DNA of 64,000 nucleotides, from assembly GCA_934546745.1 (NCBI GenBank), contig CAKTDV010000002.1, positions 124,001 through 188,000 on the forward strand. Direction: 5' to 3'. The notes beneath the pieces were generated by a model that saw nothing but the letters and a program-made list of their open reading frames with translations, ran no database searches and was not told the DNA's origin. Shown in pieces: positions 1-9,286 of this stretch (position 1 is the stretch's first letter; each line of letters starts with the position of its first letter). The position numbers were made by a program, and so were the translations under genes. The stretch is from an uncultured Desulfovibrio sp. GTDB taxonomy: Bacteria > Desulfobacterota > Desulfovibrionia > Desulfovibrionales > Desulfovibrionaceae.

Positions 1-2
1 CG

Positions 3-2438
3 CCCGGCATGGCCAAGGCCATCTATGACAACATGCTGGGCCTGCAGCCCAAAAACCATTTCACCGTGGGTATCAACGACGATGTGACCAACCTCTCTCT
101 CGACGTGGAAGAGGAAATCGACACCGTGCCCGCCGGTACCGTGCAGTGCAAGTTCTTCGGCCTCGGCGCGGACGGCACCGTGGGCGCCAACAAGCAGGCC
201 GTGAAGATCATCGGCGACAACACCGACATGTACGCCCAGGCCTACTTCGCCTACGACTCCAAGAAGTCCGGCGGCTTCACCGTGTCCCACCTGCGCTTCG
301 GCAAGCAGCCCATCAAATCGTCCTACCTGATTTCCCATGCCGACTACATCGCCTGCCACAAGGCGGCCTATGTGACCCAGTATGACGTGCTGGACGGCAT
401 CAAGGACGGCGGCACCTTCGTGCTGAATTCCAACTGGACGCTGGCCGACATGGAAAAGCACCTGCCCGCTTCCATGAAGCGCATCATCGCCCGCAAGCAC
501 CTGAAATTCTACAATGTCGACGCGGTAAAAGTTGCCCAGGAAGTGGGCCTCGGCGGTCGCATCAACATGATCATGCAGACGGCCTTCTTCAAGCTCGCCA
601 ACGTCATCGACTTCGAGAAAGCCGTCGGCCTGCTCAAGGAATCCATCAAGAAGACCTACGGCATGAAGGGCGACAAGATCGTCAACATGAATATCGCCGC
701 GGTTGACAAGGGCATGGACGCCCTGACGGAAATCACCTACCCGGCATCCTGGGCCGACGCCACCGAGGGCGCCGTTGTCTGCCATTGCGACAGCGACGAC
801 TACATTTCCGATTACGTGCGTCCCATTCTGGCCCAGCGCGGCGACAAGCTGCCTGTGTCCGCCATGGAACCCGCCGGGTTCATGCCTCTTGGCACGGCCG
901 CCTGTGAAAAGCGCGGCGTGGCCATCAATGTGCCCGAATGGAATGCCGAAAACTGCATCCAGTGCTGCCAGTGCTCCTTCGTGTGCCCCCACGCCACCAT
1001 CCGTCCCGTTGTGGCCACGGCCGCTGAGCTGGAAGGAGCTCCGGCCAGCTTTGTGACCGCCGACGCCAAGGGCAAGGAACTCAAGGATCTGAAGTTCCGC
1101 ATGCAGGTCTACGCCGAAGACTGCCTCGGCTGCGGTTCCTGCGCGGAAGTCTGCCCCACCAAGCCCGAAAAGCGCGCTCTGGTCATGAAGCCCCTGGAAA
1201 CCCAGATCGACGATCAGAAGGTCAACCTGGCCTTTGCCGAAGCCAGCGTCAGCCAGAAGGACGACCTCATGGCGCGCGATACCCTCAAGGGTTCGCAGCT
1301 TCGCCAGCCGCTGCACGAATTCTCCGGCGCGTGTGCCGGTTGCGGCGAAACCCCCTATGTGAAGGTGCTGACCCAGCTCTTCGGCGAACGCATGATCGTG
1401 GCCAACGCCACGGGCTGCTCCTCCATCTGGGGCGCCTCCTCGCCGACCACGCCGTACACCACCGACAGGAACGGTTTTGGCCCGGCCTGGGGCAACAGCC
1501 TCTTTGAGGACGCCGCCGAATACGGCTGCGGTCTTGGCCTTGCCTACAAACAGCGCCGCGCCGGTCTGGCCCTGGCCGTGGAAAAGGCCCTCGCCCTGGA
1601 AGGTCTTTCCGGGGAACTGAAGGACGCCCTTCAGGGCTGGCTGGACAACAGGGAAGACGCCGAGGGTTCCCGCAAGTACGGCGAGGACATCCTGAGCCTG
1701 CTGGACGAAATGCACGCCCTTGACTGCGGCCTCGCCCACGAGCTGGCCGAGATGGCCGACCTCTTCACCAAGAAGAGCGTCTGGGTCTTCGGCGGCGACG
1801 GGTGGGCCTATGACATTGGCTACGGCGGTCTGGACCATGTGCTGGCCTCCGGCGATGACATCAATGTTCTCGTCCTCGATACGGAAGTGTACTCCAATAC
1901 CGGCGGCCAGGCCTCCAAGGCCACCCCGCTGGGCGCCATCGCGCAGTTCGCCGCCGCGGGCAAGCGCATCGGCAAGAAGGATCTCGGCCGCATGGCCATG
2001 AGCTACGGCTACGTGTATGTGGCTTCCATCTCCATGGGCGCGGACAAGCAGCAGGTGCTCAAGGCCTTCCGCGAAGCCGAAGCCTACAAGGGGCCCTCGC
2101 TGATCATCGCCTACGCGCCCTGCATCAACCAGGGTATCCGCAAGGGCATGGGCAAGAGCATGGAGGAAGGCAAGCTGGCCGTGGAAACCGGCTACTGGCC
2201 GCTGTACCGCTTCAATCCCGATCTGGGTCTGGAAGGCAAGAATCCCTTCCAGCTCGACAGCAAGGAACCCAAGGATGGCATTCAGGAATTCATGGCCGGC
2301 GAAACCCGCTTCGCCGCCCTGGACAAGAAGGCCCCCGAAGTCTCCAAGCAGCTCAAGGAAGAACTGGCCAGGTCGTACAGCGAACGCTACAAGCTGTACA
2401 GGCAGCTGGCCGATCTGCCGCATCCCGGCAGCAACTAG
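3..2438 (+). CDS. nifJ: Pyruvate:ferredoxin (flavodoxin) oxidoreductase, C-terminal two thirds (partial)
   Basis: The reading frame is open from the window edge, so the N-terminal part lies upstream. The enzyme oxidises pyruvate with CoA to acetyl-CoA and CO2 and reduces ferredoxin or flavodoxin. The visible part has a ferredoxin-type domain with two 4Fe-4S motifs (CIQCCQCSFVCP and CLGCGSCAEVCP). It then has the thiamine-diphosphate domain with CAGCGETP and a later ATGCSS cysteine, the GDGWAYDIGYGG cofactor-binding stretch, and the final cluster cysteine in APCINQG, matching the three-cluster layout of Desulfovibrio PFOR. A C-terminal extension follows the last cysteine. A strong hairpin terminator follows the stop codon. 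Acetyl-CoA made here feeds the adjacent pta and ackA products. The family assignment is secure. Confidence 0.95.
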   Translation, partial: PGMAKAIYDNMLGLQPKNHFTVGINDDVTNLSLDVEEEIDTVPAGTVQCKFFGLGADGTVGANKQAVKIIGDNTDMYAQAYFAYDSKKSGGFTVSHLRFGKQPIKSSYLISHADYIACHKAAYVTQYDVLDGIKDGGTFVLNSNWTLADMEKHLPASMKRIIARKHLKFYNVDAVKVAQEVGLGGRINMIMQTAFFKLANVIDFEKAVGLLKESIKKTYGMKGDKIVNMNIAAVDKGMDALTEITYPASWADATEGAVVCHCDSDDYISDYVRPILAQRGDKLPVSAMEPAGFMPLGTAACEKRGVAINVPEWNAENCIQCCQCSFVCPHATIRPVVATAAELEGAPASFVTADAKGKELKDLKFRMQVYAEDCLGCGSCAEVCPTKPEKRALVMKPLETQIDDQKVNLAFAEASVSQKDDLMARDTLKGSQLRQPLHEFSGACAGCGETPYVKVLTQLFGERMIVANATGCSSIWGASSPTTPYTTDRNGFGPAWGNSLFEDAAEYGCGLGLAYKQRRAGLALAVEKALALEGLSGELKDALQGWLDNREDAEGSRKYGEDILSLLDEMHALDCGLAHELAEMADLFTKKSVWVFGGDGWAYDIGYGGLDHVLASGDDINVLVLDTEVYSNTGGQASKATPLGAIAQFAAAGKRIGKKDLGRMAMSYGYVYVASISMGADKQQVLKAFREAEAYKGPSLIIAYAPCINQGIRKGMGKSMEEGKLAVETGYWPLYRFNPDLGLEGKNPFQLDSKEPKDGIQEFMAGETRFAALDKKAPEVSKQLKEELARSYSERYKLYRQLADLPHPGSN

Positions 2439-2490
2439 ACGACTCGTTCCGTCGCACGGCGCGACGGGGCGTGTGAACTGACACGCCCGC

Positions 2491-2522
2491 GGGGCGCGGC
2501 CGACAACGCCGCGCCCCGTTTT
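2491..2522 (+). terminator. Intrinsic terminator after PFOR gene
   Basis: A 10-bp GC-only stem (GGGGCGCGGC / GCCGCGCCCC) with a 7-nt loop is followed by GTTTTG. A smaller hairpin lies just upstream at about 2466-2488. It separates PFOR from pta transcription. Confidence 0.8.
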
Positions 2523-2610
2523 GCTCCAACGTCCGTTCTCCCCTCCCGATGACGGACTGACGCGGCCCAACAACCCCTTGCCCCCAGGCGGGCAACTTCA
2601 GGAGGCTATC

Positions 2611-4710
2611 ATGACGAGATCCCTCTACATCACCGCCACGGGCCCGCGCACCGGCAAACGTGCCGTCGCGCTGGGCGCCATGCAACTGCTTTCCAGCAGG
2701 ATGCAGAACATTGCCATTTTCCGCCCCATCATCAACCAGCCCCAGCTTGACGACCGCGCCCCGGACATCGATCTGCTGTTGCAGCACTTCCAGCTCAAGC
2801 AGGACTACCGCGACACGTTCGCCTACACCTACGATGAGGTGCGCACCACCATCAACGAAGGCGATCGCAATCTCGTCATTGAAAACATCATCCGCAAGTT
2901 CAAGGAACTGGAGGCCCGCTACGATTTCGTGCTGTGCGTGGGCACCGATTTCCTGGGCAAGGATCCGGTCTTCGAGTTCGAACTGAACGCCGAAATCGCC
3001 TCCAACCTCGGTTGCCCCGTCATGCTGATCCAGAGCGGTGTGGAAAAAACCACCGAGGAAATCCGGGACTCCCTCCAGCTCACCATGGACGCCCTTGCGC
3101 CGCACAAGCTGGACGTGGTGGCCACCATCATCAACCGCGCCGGCCTTTCCCAGACGGATCTGGACGATCTGCGCCAGCGCTTCGCAAAGGACGGCCAGCC
3201 CGCGCTGATTTACGCCATTCCCGAAGAACCCCTGCTGGGGCACGCCACCATGCGCGACGTCCTGAAGGGGCTCAATGCCGAGGTGCTGTTCGGCGAGCAC
3301 AACCTTGACGCGCTGGTGGGCGAATACCTCATCGCCGCCATGCACGTGGACAACTTCCTGACCTATCTTGCCAAGGACCAGCTCATCGTGTCGCCCGGCG
3401 ACCGCACGGACATCCTGCTGGCCTCCATGACGGCCCGCCTGTCCAGCAGCGAACCGGATATCGCCGGGGTGCTGCTCACCGGCGGCCTGCGTCCTCCCAG
3501 GGAAGTCTGCCATATGATCGAGGGCGTGGCCGGGGCGGCCCTGCCCGTGCTGCTCACCAGGGAGCACACCTATAAGACCATCAAGGCCCTGCAGGAAGTC
3601 TACGGCCTCATCGAACCTTCGGATACGCGCAAGATCAACACGGCCCTGGGCCTCTTCGAGCACTACGTCAACGGCAAGGAAGTCACCAAGCGCCTCGATG
3701 TCTCCCGCGCCGATCGCATGACGCCCATGATGTTCGAACTGAACCTCATCGAACGCGCCAAGCGCGCCAATATGCGCATCGTGCTGGCCGAGGGCGAGGA
3801 ACCCCGCATTCTGCAGGCCGCCGACATCCTGCTGCGCCGCGAAGTGGCCCGGATTATCCTTCTCGGCAATGAGGAGAAAATCCGCCGGACGGCGTCCGAT
3901 CTGCACCTTGACGTGAGCAAGGCGACGATTATCGACCCCACGGCCTCGCCCAAGTTCGAGGAATACGCCGAGACCTACGCCGAACTGCGCAAGGCCAAGG
4001 GCGTGACCATTGAGCGCGCCCGCGATGTCATGAGCGACGCCACCTATTTCGCGACCATGATGGTCAAGAAGGACGACGCCGACGGCATGGTGTCCGGCGC
4101 GGTCAACACCACGGCCCACACCATCCGTCCGGCCTTTGAGTTCATCAAGACGAAGCCCGGTTTCTCCGTGGTGTCCTCCGTCTTCCTCATGTGCCTCAAG
4201 GATCGCGTCCTGGCCTTTGGCGACTGCGCCGTGAACCCCAACCCCACGTCCCAGCAGCTGGCGGAAATCGCTCTGGCTTCGGCCCATACCGCCAAGGTTT
4301 TCGGTATCGACCCCCGCGTGGCCATGCTTTCTTACTCCACCGGCACCTCCGGCAAGGGCGCGGATGTGGATATCGTCGTCGAAGCCACGAAGATCGCCCA
4401 GGAAAAGGCCCCCGAACTGGCACTGGAAGGCCCCCTGCAATACGACGCCGCCATCGATCCCACCGTGGCCAGAACCAAGCTGCCCGACAGCAAGGTGGCC
4501 GGTCAGGCGACCGTCTTCATTTTCCCGGATCTCAATACCGGCAACAACACCTACAAAGCCGTGCAGCGCGCTGCCAACGCCGTGGCCATCGGCCCTGTGC
4601 TGCAGGGTTTGAACAAGCCGGTGAACGACCTGTCGCGCGGCTGCACCGTGCCTGACATCGTCAATACCGTTGCCATTACGGCCATTCAGGCCGCCGCCGA
4701 AAAAAAGTAG
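2611..4710 (+). CDS. pta: Phosphate acetyltransferase, long form
   Basis: Converts acetyl-CoA and phosphate to acetyl phosphate and CoA. The 699-residue product is the long type: an N-terminal BioD-like P-loop-derived domain (starts ITATGPRTGKRAVALG), a middle DRTGG-type domain, and a C-terminal PTA_PTB catalytic domain from about residue 370 (ANMRIVLAEGEEPRIL, DGMVSGAVNTTAHTIRPA, SYSTGTSGKGADVD). The start ATG at 2611 has AGGAGG 7 nt upstream, so the upstream in-frame extension is rejected. It lies between PFOR and ackA, so the three make an acetyl-CoA to acetate route with substrate-level ATP formation. The gap to ackA is about 300 bp and holds a repeat element. Confidence 0.96.
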   Translation: MTRSLYITATGPRTGKRAVALGAMQLLSSRMQNIAIFRPIINQPQLDDRAPDIDLLLQHFQLKQDYRDTFAYTYDEVRTTINEGDRNLVIENIIRKFKELEARYDFVLCVGTDFLGKDPVFEFELNAEIASNLGCPVMLIQSGVEKTTEEIRDSLQLTMDALAPHKLDVVATIINRAGLSQTDLDDLRQRFAKDGQPALIYAIPEEPLLGHATMRDVLKGLNAEVLFGEHNLDALVGEYLIAAMHVDNFLTYLAKDQLIVSPGDRTDILLASMTARLSSSEPDIAGVLLTGGLRPPREVCHMIEGVAGAALPVLLTREHTYKTIKALQEVYGLIEPSDTRKINTALGLFEHYVNGKEVTKRLDVSRADRMTPMMFELNLIERAKRANMRIVLAEGEEPRILQAADILLRREVARIILLGNEEKIRRTASDLHLDVSKATIIDPTASPKFEEYAETYAELRKAKGVTIERARDVMSDATYFATMMVKKDDADGMVSGAVNTTAHTIRPAFEFIKTKPGFSVVSSVFLMCLKDRVLAFGDCAVNPNPTSQQLAEIALASAHTAKVFGIDPRVAMLSYSTGTSGKGADVDIVVEATKIAQEKAPELALEGPLQYDAAIDPTVARTKLPDSKVAGQATVFIFPDLNTGNNTYKAVQRAANAVAIGPVLQGLNKPVNDLSRGCTVPDIVNTVAITAIQAAAEKK

Positions 4711-4828
4711 AAACGCCCTTCGCCCGTGCGGGCGTCTCCCCCGGCGGCGTTTGCCCCGCGTGGGCGCACGCGGCTGCGCGGGCGGCGTCCCGACGTTTTC
4801 CCCATCAAACCAGTAAAGGTTTTTTTTG

Positions 4829-5011
4829 ATGTTTCCATCCACAGTCGTCCCATCCGCCGACTGACTCCACAACCGACGGGCAGGGGGCGTGCGGATTGCC
4901 CCTCCCTTCAGGGAGGGGTTACAGAAAAGGCTCTCCCCGGCTTCGCCGTCCTGTCAACCATTCTTTTCCCCCTGAAAGGGGAGGTTTTAAACCACAAAGG
5001 AATTTTTGATG
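4829..5011 (+). repeat. Dispersed imperfect repeat, copy A (pta-ackA gap)
   Basis: About 183 bp that align along most of their length with 29602-29796. Shared blocks are ATGTTTC-ATCC, the segment around GACTGAC-CC, a first palindrome with a 4-nt loop (here CCCCTCCC-TTCA-GGGAGGGG at 4899-4918) followed by TTAC-GAAAAGG, TGTCAA, and a second palindrome (CCCCT-GAA-AGGGG at 4969-4981) followed by GAGGTTT and ACCACAAAGGAA. This copy ends on the ribosome binding site and start codon of ackA. The last ~45 bp also match the leader of the transporter gene at 14778. The palindromes resemble the ends of the TnpB element at 36.2-37.6 kb. Confidence 0.75.
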
Positions 5012-6220
5012 AAAGTTTTGGTCATCAATGCTGGCTCTTCTTCCTGCAAATACCAGCTGCTTGAAATGGACAATGAAAGTGTGCTGGCTTCCGGCCTTGC
5101 CGAGCGTATCGGCCAGGGCATGGGCTGCCTGACGCACAAGATCGATCCCGACGGCGACAAGGCCGAGAAGATAGTAAAGGAAGCGGCCTTCCCCTCCCAT
5201 GTGGAAGCCATGGAGCTGGTGATCTCCCTGCTGACCGACCCGGAAAAGGGCGTCATCAAGGATAAAAAAGAAATTTTCGCCATCGGCCATCGCGTGCTGC
5301 ACGGTGGCGAGGACATCACCCGCACCGTGAAGGTCGATGAGGGCGTCAAGAAGATTATCCGCGACAACTTCCCCCTTGGCCCCCTGCACAATCCCGCCAA
5401 CCTCATGGGCATCGAAGTCGCGGAAAAGCTCTTCCCCGGCGTGCCCAATGTGGCGGTGTTCGATACGGAATTCGGCATGGGCATGCCCCAGGAAGCCTTC
5501 ATGTACGGCCTGCCCTACGAGCTGTATGAGGAGCTGAAAATCCGTCGTTACGGCTTCCACGGCACCTCGCACAAGTACATCGCCAAAAAGACGGCCGAAT
5601 ATCTTGGCAAGCCCCAGTCCGAATTGCGTTCCATTACCATGCACCTTGGTAACGGTTCTTCCATGAGCTGTGTGAAAAACGGCGTCTGCTTTGACACCAG
5701 CATGGGCCTGACGCCGCTGGAAGGCCTGATCATGGGCACCCGCTGCGGCTCCATCGACCCGGCCATCGTGCCCTTTGTCATGGAAAAGAAGCGTCTCAGC
5801 CCCGCCGAGGCCGACACGCTCATGAACAAGAAATCCGGTCTGCTGGGCCTGTGCGGCTTCACCGACATGCGCGATGTCCATGCCGAGGTGGACAAGGGCA
5901 ACGAACGCGCGGCCCTGGCGCTGAAAATGCTGGTCCGTTCCATCAAAAAGACGCTGGGCTCGTATTATTTCCTGCTTGACGGCCAGGTGGACGCCATGGT
6001 CTTCACCGCCGGTATCGGTGAGAACGACGACATCGTGCGCGAGCAGGTCTGCGCCGGCCTCGAACATCTGGGCATCTTCCTCAACAGGGAGGAGAACGCC
6101 ACGCGCAAGCCCGGCGCGCGCACCATCTCCACGCCTGACAGCAAGGTGAAAATTCTCGTCATCCCCACCAATGAGGAACTGCAAATCGCGCAGGCCACGC
6201 TGGAAGTGCTGGGCAAGTAA
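5009..6220 (+). CDS. ackA: Acetate kinase
   Basis: Transfers the phosphoryl group of acetyl phosphate to ADP, giving acetate and ATP. The 403-residue length is typical. Seen motifs are NAGSSSCKYQL at the N terminus, HRVLHGGE, the FDTEFG region, HLGNGSS, DTSMGLTPLEGLIMGTR and FTAGIGEND, which form the ASKHA nucleotide and acetate sites. ATG 5009 is preferred over the TTG one codon earlier because AAAGGA lies at a normal distance. The leader and start site sit inside a dispersed repeat that also occurs elsewhere in the window. It acts with pta upstream. A GC-rich hairpin follows the gene. Confidence 0.97.
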   Translation: MKVLVINAGSSSCKYQLLEMDNESVLASGLAERIGQGMGCLTHKIDPDGDKAEKIVKEAAFPSHVEAMELVISLLTDPEKGVIKDKKEIFAIGHRVLHGGEDITRTVKVDEGVKKIIRDNFPLGPLHNPANLMGIEVAEKLFPGVPNVAVFDTEFGMGMPQEAFMYGLPYELYEELKIRRYGFHGTSHKYIAKKTAEYLGKPQSELRSITMHLGNGSSMSCVKNGVCFDTSMGLTPLEGLIMGTRCGSIDPAIVPFVMEKKRLSPAEADTLMNKKSGLLGLCGFTDMRDVHAEVDKGNERAALALKMLVRSIKKTLGSYYFLLDGQVDAMVFTAGIGENDDIVREQVCAGLEHLGIFLNREENATRKPGARTISTPDSKVKILVIPTNEELQIAQATLEVLGK

Positions 6221-6251
6221 GCGCTTCCCGTTCTGTGGATTTTCTGTTTCA

Positions 6252-6284
6252 GGGTACGGGCGTATTTCCAATGCGCCCGTGCCC
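6252..6284 (+). terminator. Hairpin after ackA
   Basis: GGGTACGGGCG pairs with GCGCCCGTGCCC across a short loop. The nearest T-run (TTTTTT) is about 14 nt further on, so it is only a probable terminator. Confidence 0.5.
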
Positions 6285-6399
6285 GTTGTCATTGCCTTTT
6301 TTCAGAAGCCATATTGCCCTGGCATCTTGTTTTTCCATCTCTCTGGGCCGAAATGCGGAAGAAACGCATGGCCGGCTTTGGGAAATATACGGTTGTGGT

Positions 6400-6418
6400 G
6401 CAAGTTTCCGAAACTTGC
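6400..6418 (+). other. Perfect inverted repeat in chemoreceptor leader
   Basis: GCAAGTTT-CCG-AAACTTGC, an 8-bp stem with a 3-nt loop, lies about 40 bp before the start codon at 6457. It could be an operator or an RNA hairpin near the translation start. No family is recognised. Confidence 0.4.
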
Positions 6419-6456
6419 CGGGCAAGGGAGAAAAGAAAAAGGAGAAAGAGAAGAGG

Positions 6457-8469
6457 ATGAAACTGCATGCCAAATTGACTCTGAGTTTTGCGATCCTGCT
6501 TGTGATGATACTTGTCCTGGGGGGGGCGGCCTGTCTGCTTGCGGACAAGATGGGCAAGAACTCACATGAGGCCGCCCTTTTGGAAAGGACCATAGACAAC
6601 ATCCTGCGTGCGCGCCTCAACTATCTGCGCTTCGTCATTTTTGAGGAAAATGGGAATCGCGACGGCGCCGAGAGGTATCTCCAGAATGCCAAGGGCTTTC
6701 TGGAAAAGACGGCTGCGACGCATCACGACAAGAGCGTCCGGGATGTGGTGCGGGCGAACCTCAATACACTGGACAAGGCGTCCACCGAACTGCTGCATCT
6801 TTTTGCGAGCATTGGGGAGGACACCTCGCTCCATGAAAAGTTTAACGGCAGCGGCGAACGCCTGCTGGAGAGCATTGACACGCTCCTCAACGCCGCCGCG
6901 GAGCAACCGGGCGATGCCGCCAGGGAACAGATGCTGGCAATCGTGAACATGCGCCGGATGGTTACGAAGACGCTGGCCGCCGCCAATGACATCTCCATGA
7001 AGACGCCCACGCAGGAGCTGGAGGGCTTCGCCAACCGCCTGAACAACGTGCGTGCCTCTGTGGAGCGGCTGCGTGTGCCGGCCTTCCAGAAGGATCTTCA
7101 GGATATTTCCAGCGCCACAGGGAGGTTCTGCGACGAGATCCGGGACTATACGGTGTCGGTGACTTCATCAAAAAGGGCCCTTGCCGAACTGGTACCGATC
7201 TTCAGCCAGCTGGAGGCCGACATCTCGAACCTTACCTTGCAGGGCGTACAGAACGTGCAGGCGGCCAACAGCCAGGCCATCACCGTTTCCGGGGCCATCA
7301 GCCTGATCGCCCTCCTCTGTGGCATCGCCATCACCCTCCTGCTTTCCCGTAACGTCATGCATCAGCTGGGAAAGGATCCGGGCGAACTGGAGCAGTTGGC
7401 CGGCCGTATCGTGAAGGGCGACTACAACATTGACGATGGACGCCCGAAGACGGGCGTCTATGAGTCGCTGGTGGAGATGGTTGACGCGCTCAAGGGGCAT
7501 ATCGATCGCGCCCAGGCGGAATCGAAGAACGCCAGGGAACAGTCCAGGGTGGCGCAGGCCGCCATGGAAAAAGCCGAAGAGGCCAGCCGCGAGGCAGAGA
7601 GCAAGACGGACGCCATGATGAAGCTTGCTGACAAGCTGGAAAACGTGGGCGGTGTCGTGTCCTCCTCCTCCATGGAGCTTTCCGCGCAAATCGAGCAGTC
7701 CGACAAGGGTGCGGCGGAAGCGGCGCAGCGCCTGACCGACGCGGCTGCGGCCATGAACCAGATGAACACCTCCGTCCAGGAGGTGGCCCGCAACGCCTCC
7801 GCCGCCTCGACGGCCTCAGCGGAAACCAGGAGCAAGGCCGAAGCCGGCGCGCGGGTGGTGGAACGTTCTCTGCACCGCATCCAGTCCGTCCACAAAGTCT
7901 CGCTGGATCTCAAGGAAGATATGACGCAGCTCAACGAGCATTCGCAGGACATCACCCGTATCATGGGCGTCATTTCCGATATTGCTGATCAGACCAACCT
8001 GCTGGCGCTCAACGCCGCCATCGAGGCCGCGCGCGCGGGTGAGGCCGGGCGCGGCTTCGCCGTGGTGGCCGACGAGGTGCGCAAGCTGGCCGAAAAGACC
8101 ATGGCCTCCACCAACGATGTCAGCAACGCCATCAAGGTCATCCAGCAGAGCACGCAGAAGAGCACAGCGGCCGTGGAAAACGCCGTGGCACAGATCGAGG
8201 AGGCGACGCAGTTCGCCAACGAATCCGGCCATGCGCTGGAAGAAATCGTGGCCACGGCGGACGCCACCGCCGAGCAGGTCAACGCCATTGCGGCGGCCAG
8301 CGAGGAGCAGTCCGCCGCCAGCGAGGAAATCACCAGTTCGATCCTCCAGTGCAACGACATGAGCAAGCAGATTGCCGAGGCCATGTCGGAAGCCTCCCGC
8401 GCCGTCACCGGCCTTTCCGATCAGGCCAAGGCGCTGGAACATCTCATTGGCGATTTGAAGAAATCGTAG
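6457..8469 (+). CDS. Methyl-accepting chemotaxis protein with large helical sensor domain
   Basis: Transmembrane chemoreceptor that controls a CheA/CheW complex; the ligand is unknown. The 670-residue product has a first membrane helix near residues 9-32, a roughly 230-residue all-helical periplasmic region (size fits a helical bimodular or extended four-helix sensor), a second membrane helix (ISLIALLCGIAITLLL), a HAMP segment, and a long cytoplasmic coiled coil. The hairpin tip is IADQTNLLALNAAIEAARAGEAGRGFAVVADEVRKLAE (contact site for CheA/CheW), written here only to mark the region around 8000-8090. The start at 6457 is chosen because MKLHAKLTLSFAILL begins directly before the membrane helix. 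No C-terminal CheR pentapeptide is seen. It stands alone between ackA and a toxin-antitoxin pair. Confidence 0.93.
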   Translation: MKLHAKLTLSFAILLVMILVLGGAACLLADKMGKNSHEAALLERTIDNILRARLNYLRFVIFEENGNRDGAERYLQNAKGFLEKTAATHHDKSVRDVVRANLNTLDKASTELLHLFASIGEDTSLHEKFNGSGERLLESIDTLLNAAAEQPGDAAREQMLAIVNMRRMVTKTLAAANDISMKTPTQELEGFANRLNNVRASVERLRVPAFQKDLQDISSATGRFCDEIRDYTVSVTSSKRALAELVPIFSQLEADISNLTLQGVQNVQAANSQAITVSGAISLIALLCGIAITLLLSRNVMHQLGKDPGELEQLAGRIVKGDYNIDDGRPKTGVYESLVEMVDALKGHIDRAQAESKNAREQSRVAQAAMEKAEEASREAESKTDAMMKLADKLENVGGVVSSSSMELSAQIEQSDKGAAEAAQRLTDAAAAMNQMNTSVQEVARNASAASTASAETRSKAEAGARVVERSLHRIQSVHKVSLDLKEDMTQLNEHSQDITRIMGVISDIADQTNLLALNAAIEAARAGEAGRGFAVVADEVRKLAEKTMASTNDVSNAIKVIQQSTQKSTAAVENAVAQIEEATQFANESGHALEEIVATADATAEQVNAIAAASEEQSAASEEITSSILQCNDMSKQIAEAMSEASRAVTGLSDQAKALEHLIGDLKKS

Positions 8470-8495
8470 CGCATTTTGCCAAACCGGCTTGACGT

Positions 8496-8538
8496 CGGCG
8501 GCGTCGGGGGATTTCCCTGACGCCGCCGTTTTGCTTTT
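8496..8538 (+). terminator. Intrinsic terminator after chemoreceptor gene
   Basis: CGGCGGCGTC pairs with GACGCCGCCG around a 13-nt loop and is followed by TTTTGCTTTT. Confidence 0.85.
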
Positions 8539-8539
8539 C

Positions 8540-8575
8540 TTGATGCCGGGCACAAAAAGTAGTATGAGATACTAC
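8540..8575 (+). promoter_or_regulatory. Promoter and operator of Phd/PIN toxin-antitoxin pair
   Basis: A -35-like TTGATG (8540-8545) and a -10-like TATGAG (8563-8568) are spaced by 17 bp. A perfect palindrome GTAGTATGAGATACTAC (8559-8575, 7-bp arms, 3-bp centre) covers the -10 element. Such placement fits autorepression by the antitoxin. The promoter assignment is an inference; the palindrome is plain in the sequence. Confidence 0.7.
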
Positions 8576-8592
8576 AAAAAGGGAGAGACATC

Positions 8593-8850
8593 ATGGAAAT
8601 GGAAACAATGATATTCTCAGGACGCGATTTTAACCGGCATTCAAGCGAGGCAAGAAGGGCGGCAAACAAGGGACCGGTTGTCATCACAGAGAGAGGCCGG
8701 CCGGCCCATGTCCTCATGAGCATTGAGCTTTACCGGCGTTTAACGGGGAGTCAAAAAAATATTGCGGATTTGCTGGCGATGCCGGCGGATGCTGATTTTG
8801 AGATACCCGCGCTTTCCAGCGAACGTGCGCGGGCGGCGGATTTCGCGTAA
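8593..8850 (+). CDS. Phd/YefM-family antitoxin
   Basis: The 85-residue protein has the Phd/YefM fold signature in its first 50 residues: short beta strand, helix (FNRHSSEARRAANKGPVVITERGRPAHVLMSIELYRRL region). The C-terminal tail (residues 55-85) is predicted to wrap the toxin. Members bind DNA as dimers and neutralise the toxin encoded just downstream. A Shine-Dalgarno GGGAGA precedes ATG 8593. Its stop codon overlaps the toxin start by one base (TAATG), so the two are translationally coupled. A palindromic operator lies 18 bp upstream. Confidence 0.88.
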   Translation: MEMETMIFSGRDFNRHSSEARRAANKGPVVITERGRPAHVLMSIELYRRLTGSQKNIADLLAMPADADFEIPALSSERARAADFA

Positions 8851-9272
8851 TGTTTCTCCTGGACACCAATGTTGTTTCCGAATTGCGAAAAGTACGCCTT
8901 GGACGGGCGGACAGAAACGTCGCGCTCTGGGCTGAGGGAGTGGAAACGGCGGCGTTGTATCTGTCGGCGATCACCGTGCAGGAACTTGAGATTGGCGTCC
9001 TGCTGGCGGAACGGCGGGATCCGCCGCAGGGCGCTGTCTTTCGAAGATGGTTTGAGGATCAGGTGCTTCCAGCGTTCGCCGGACGTGTTTTGCCCGTCGA
9101 TACCGCCGTGGCGAGGCGTAGCGCCGTTCTCCATGTGCCGGATCCCGCCCCCTTCAGAGACAGCCTGATCGCGGCCACGGCGCTTATCCATCATATGACG
9201 CTCGTCACACGGAATGTTGCGGATTTTCAGGCGTCCGGCGTGGAGCTGCTCAATCCCTGGGGGGCGGCGTAA
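8850..9272 (+). CDS. PIN-domain toxin (VapC/FitB-like ribonuclease)
   Basis: The 140-residue product is a PIN-domain protein, a family of Mg-dependent RNases that often cut tRNA or rRNA. The acidic residues expected at the metal site are visible: D5 in LLDTN, E45 in TVQELEIG, D104 in FRDSLIAAT, and D125 in TRNVADF. The TNVVSELRK start and the RNVADF end are typical of the FitB branch that pairs with Phd-type antitoxins. The gene overlaps the antitoxin by one base. The RNA target cannot be told from the sequence. Confidence 0.9.
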   Translation: MFLLDTNVVSELRKVRLGRADRNVALWAEGVETAALYLSAITVQELEIGVLLAERRDPPQGAVFRRWFEDQVLPAFAGRVLPVDTAVARRSAVLHVPDPAPFRDSLIAATALIHHMTLVTRNVADFQASGVELLNPWGAA

Positions 9273-9286
9273 CCGCGATGACAGCC

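Noticed and set aside
2353..4872. Long minus-strand open frame opposite pta
   Set aside because: GC-rich shadow of pta; low-complexity His/Gly/Val-rich translation with no motif. The same applies to long antisense frames opposite ackA, pheT, thrS, selB and alaS.
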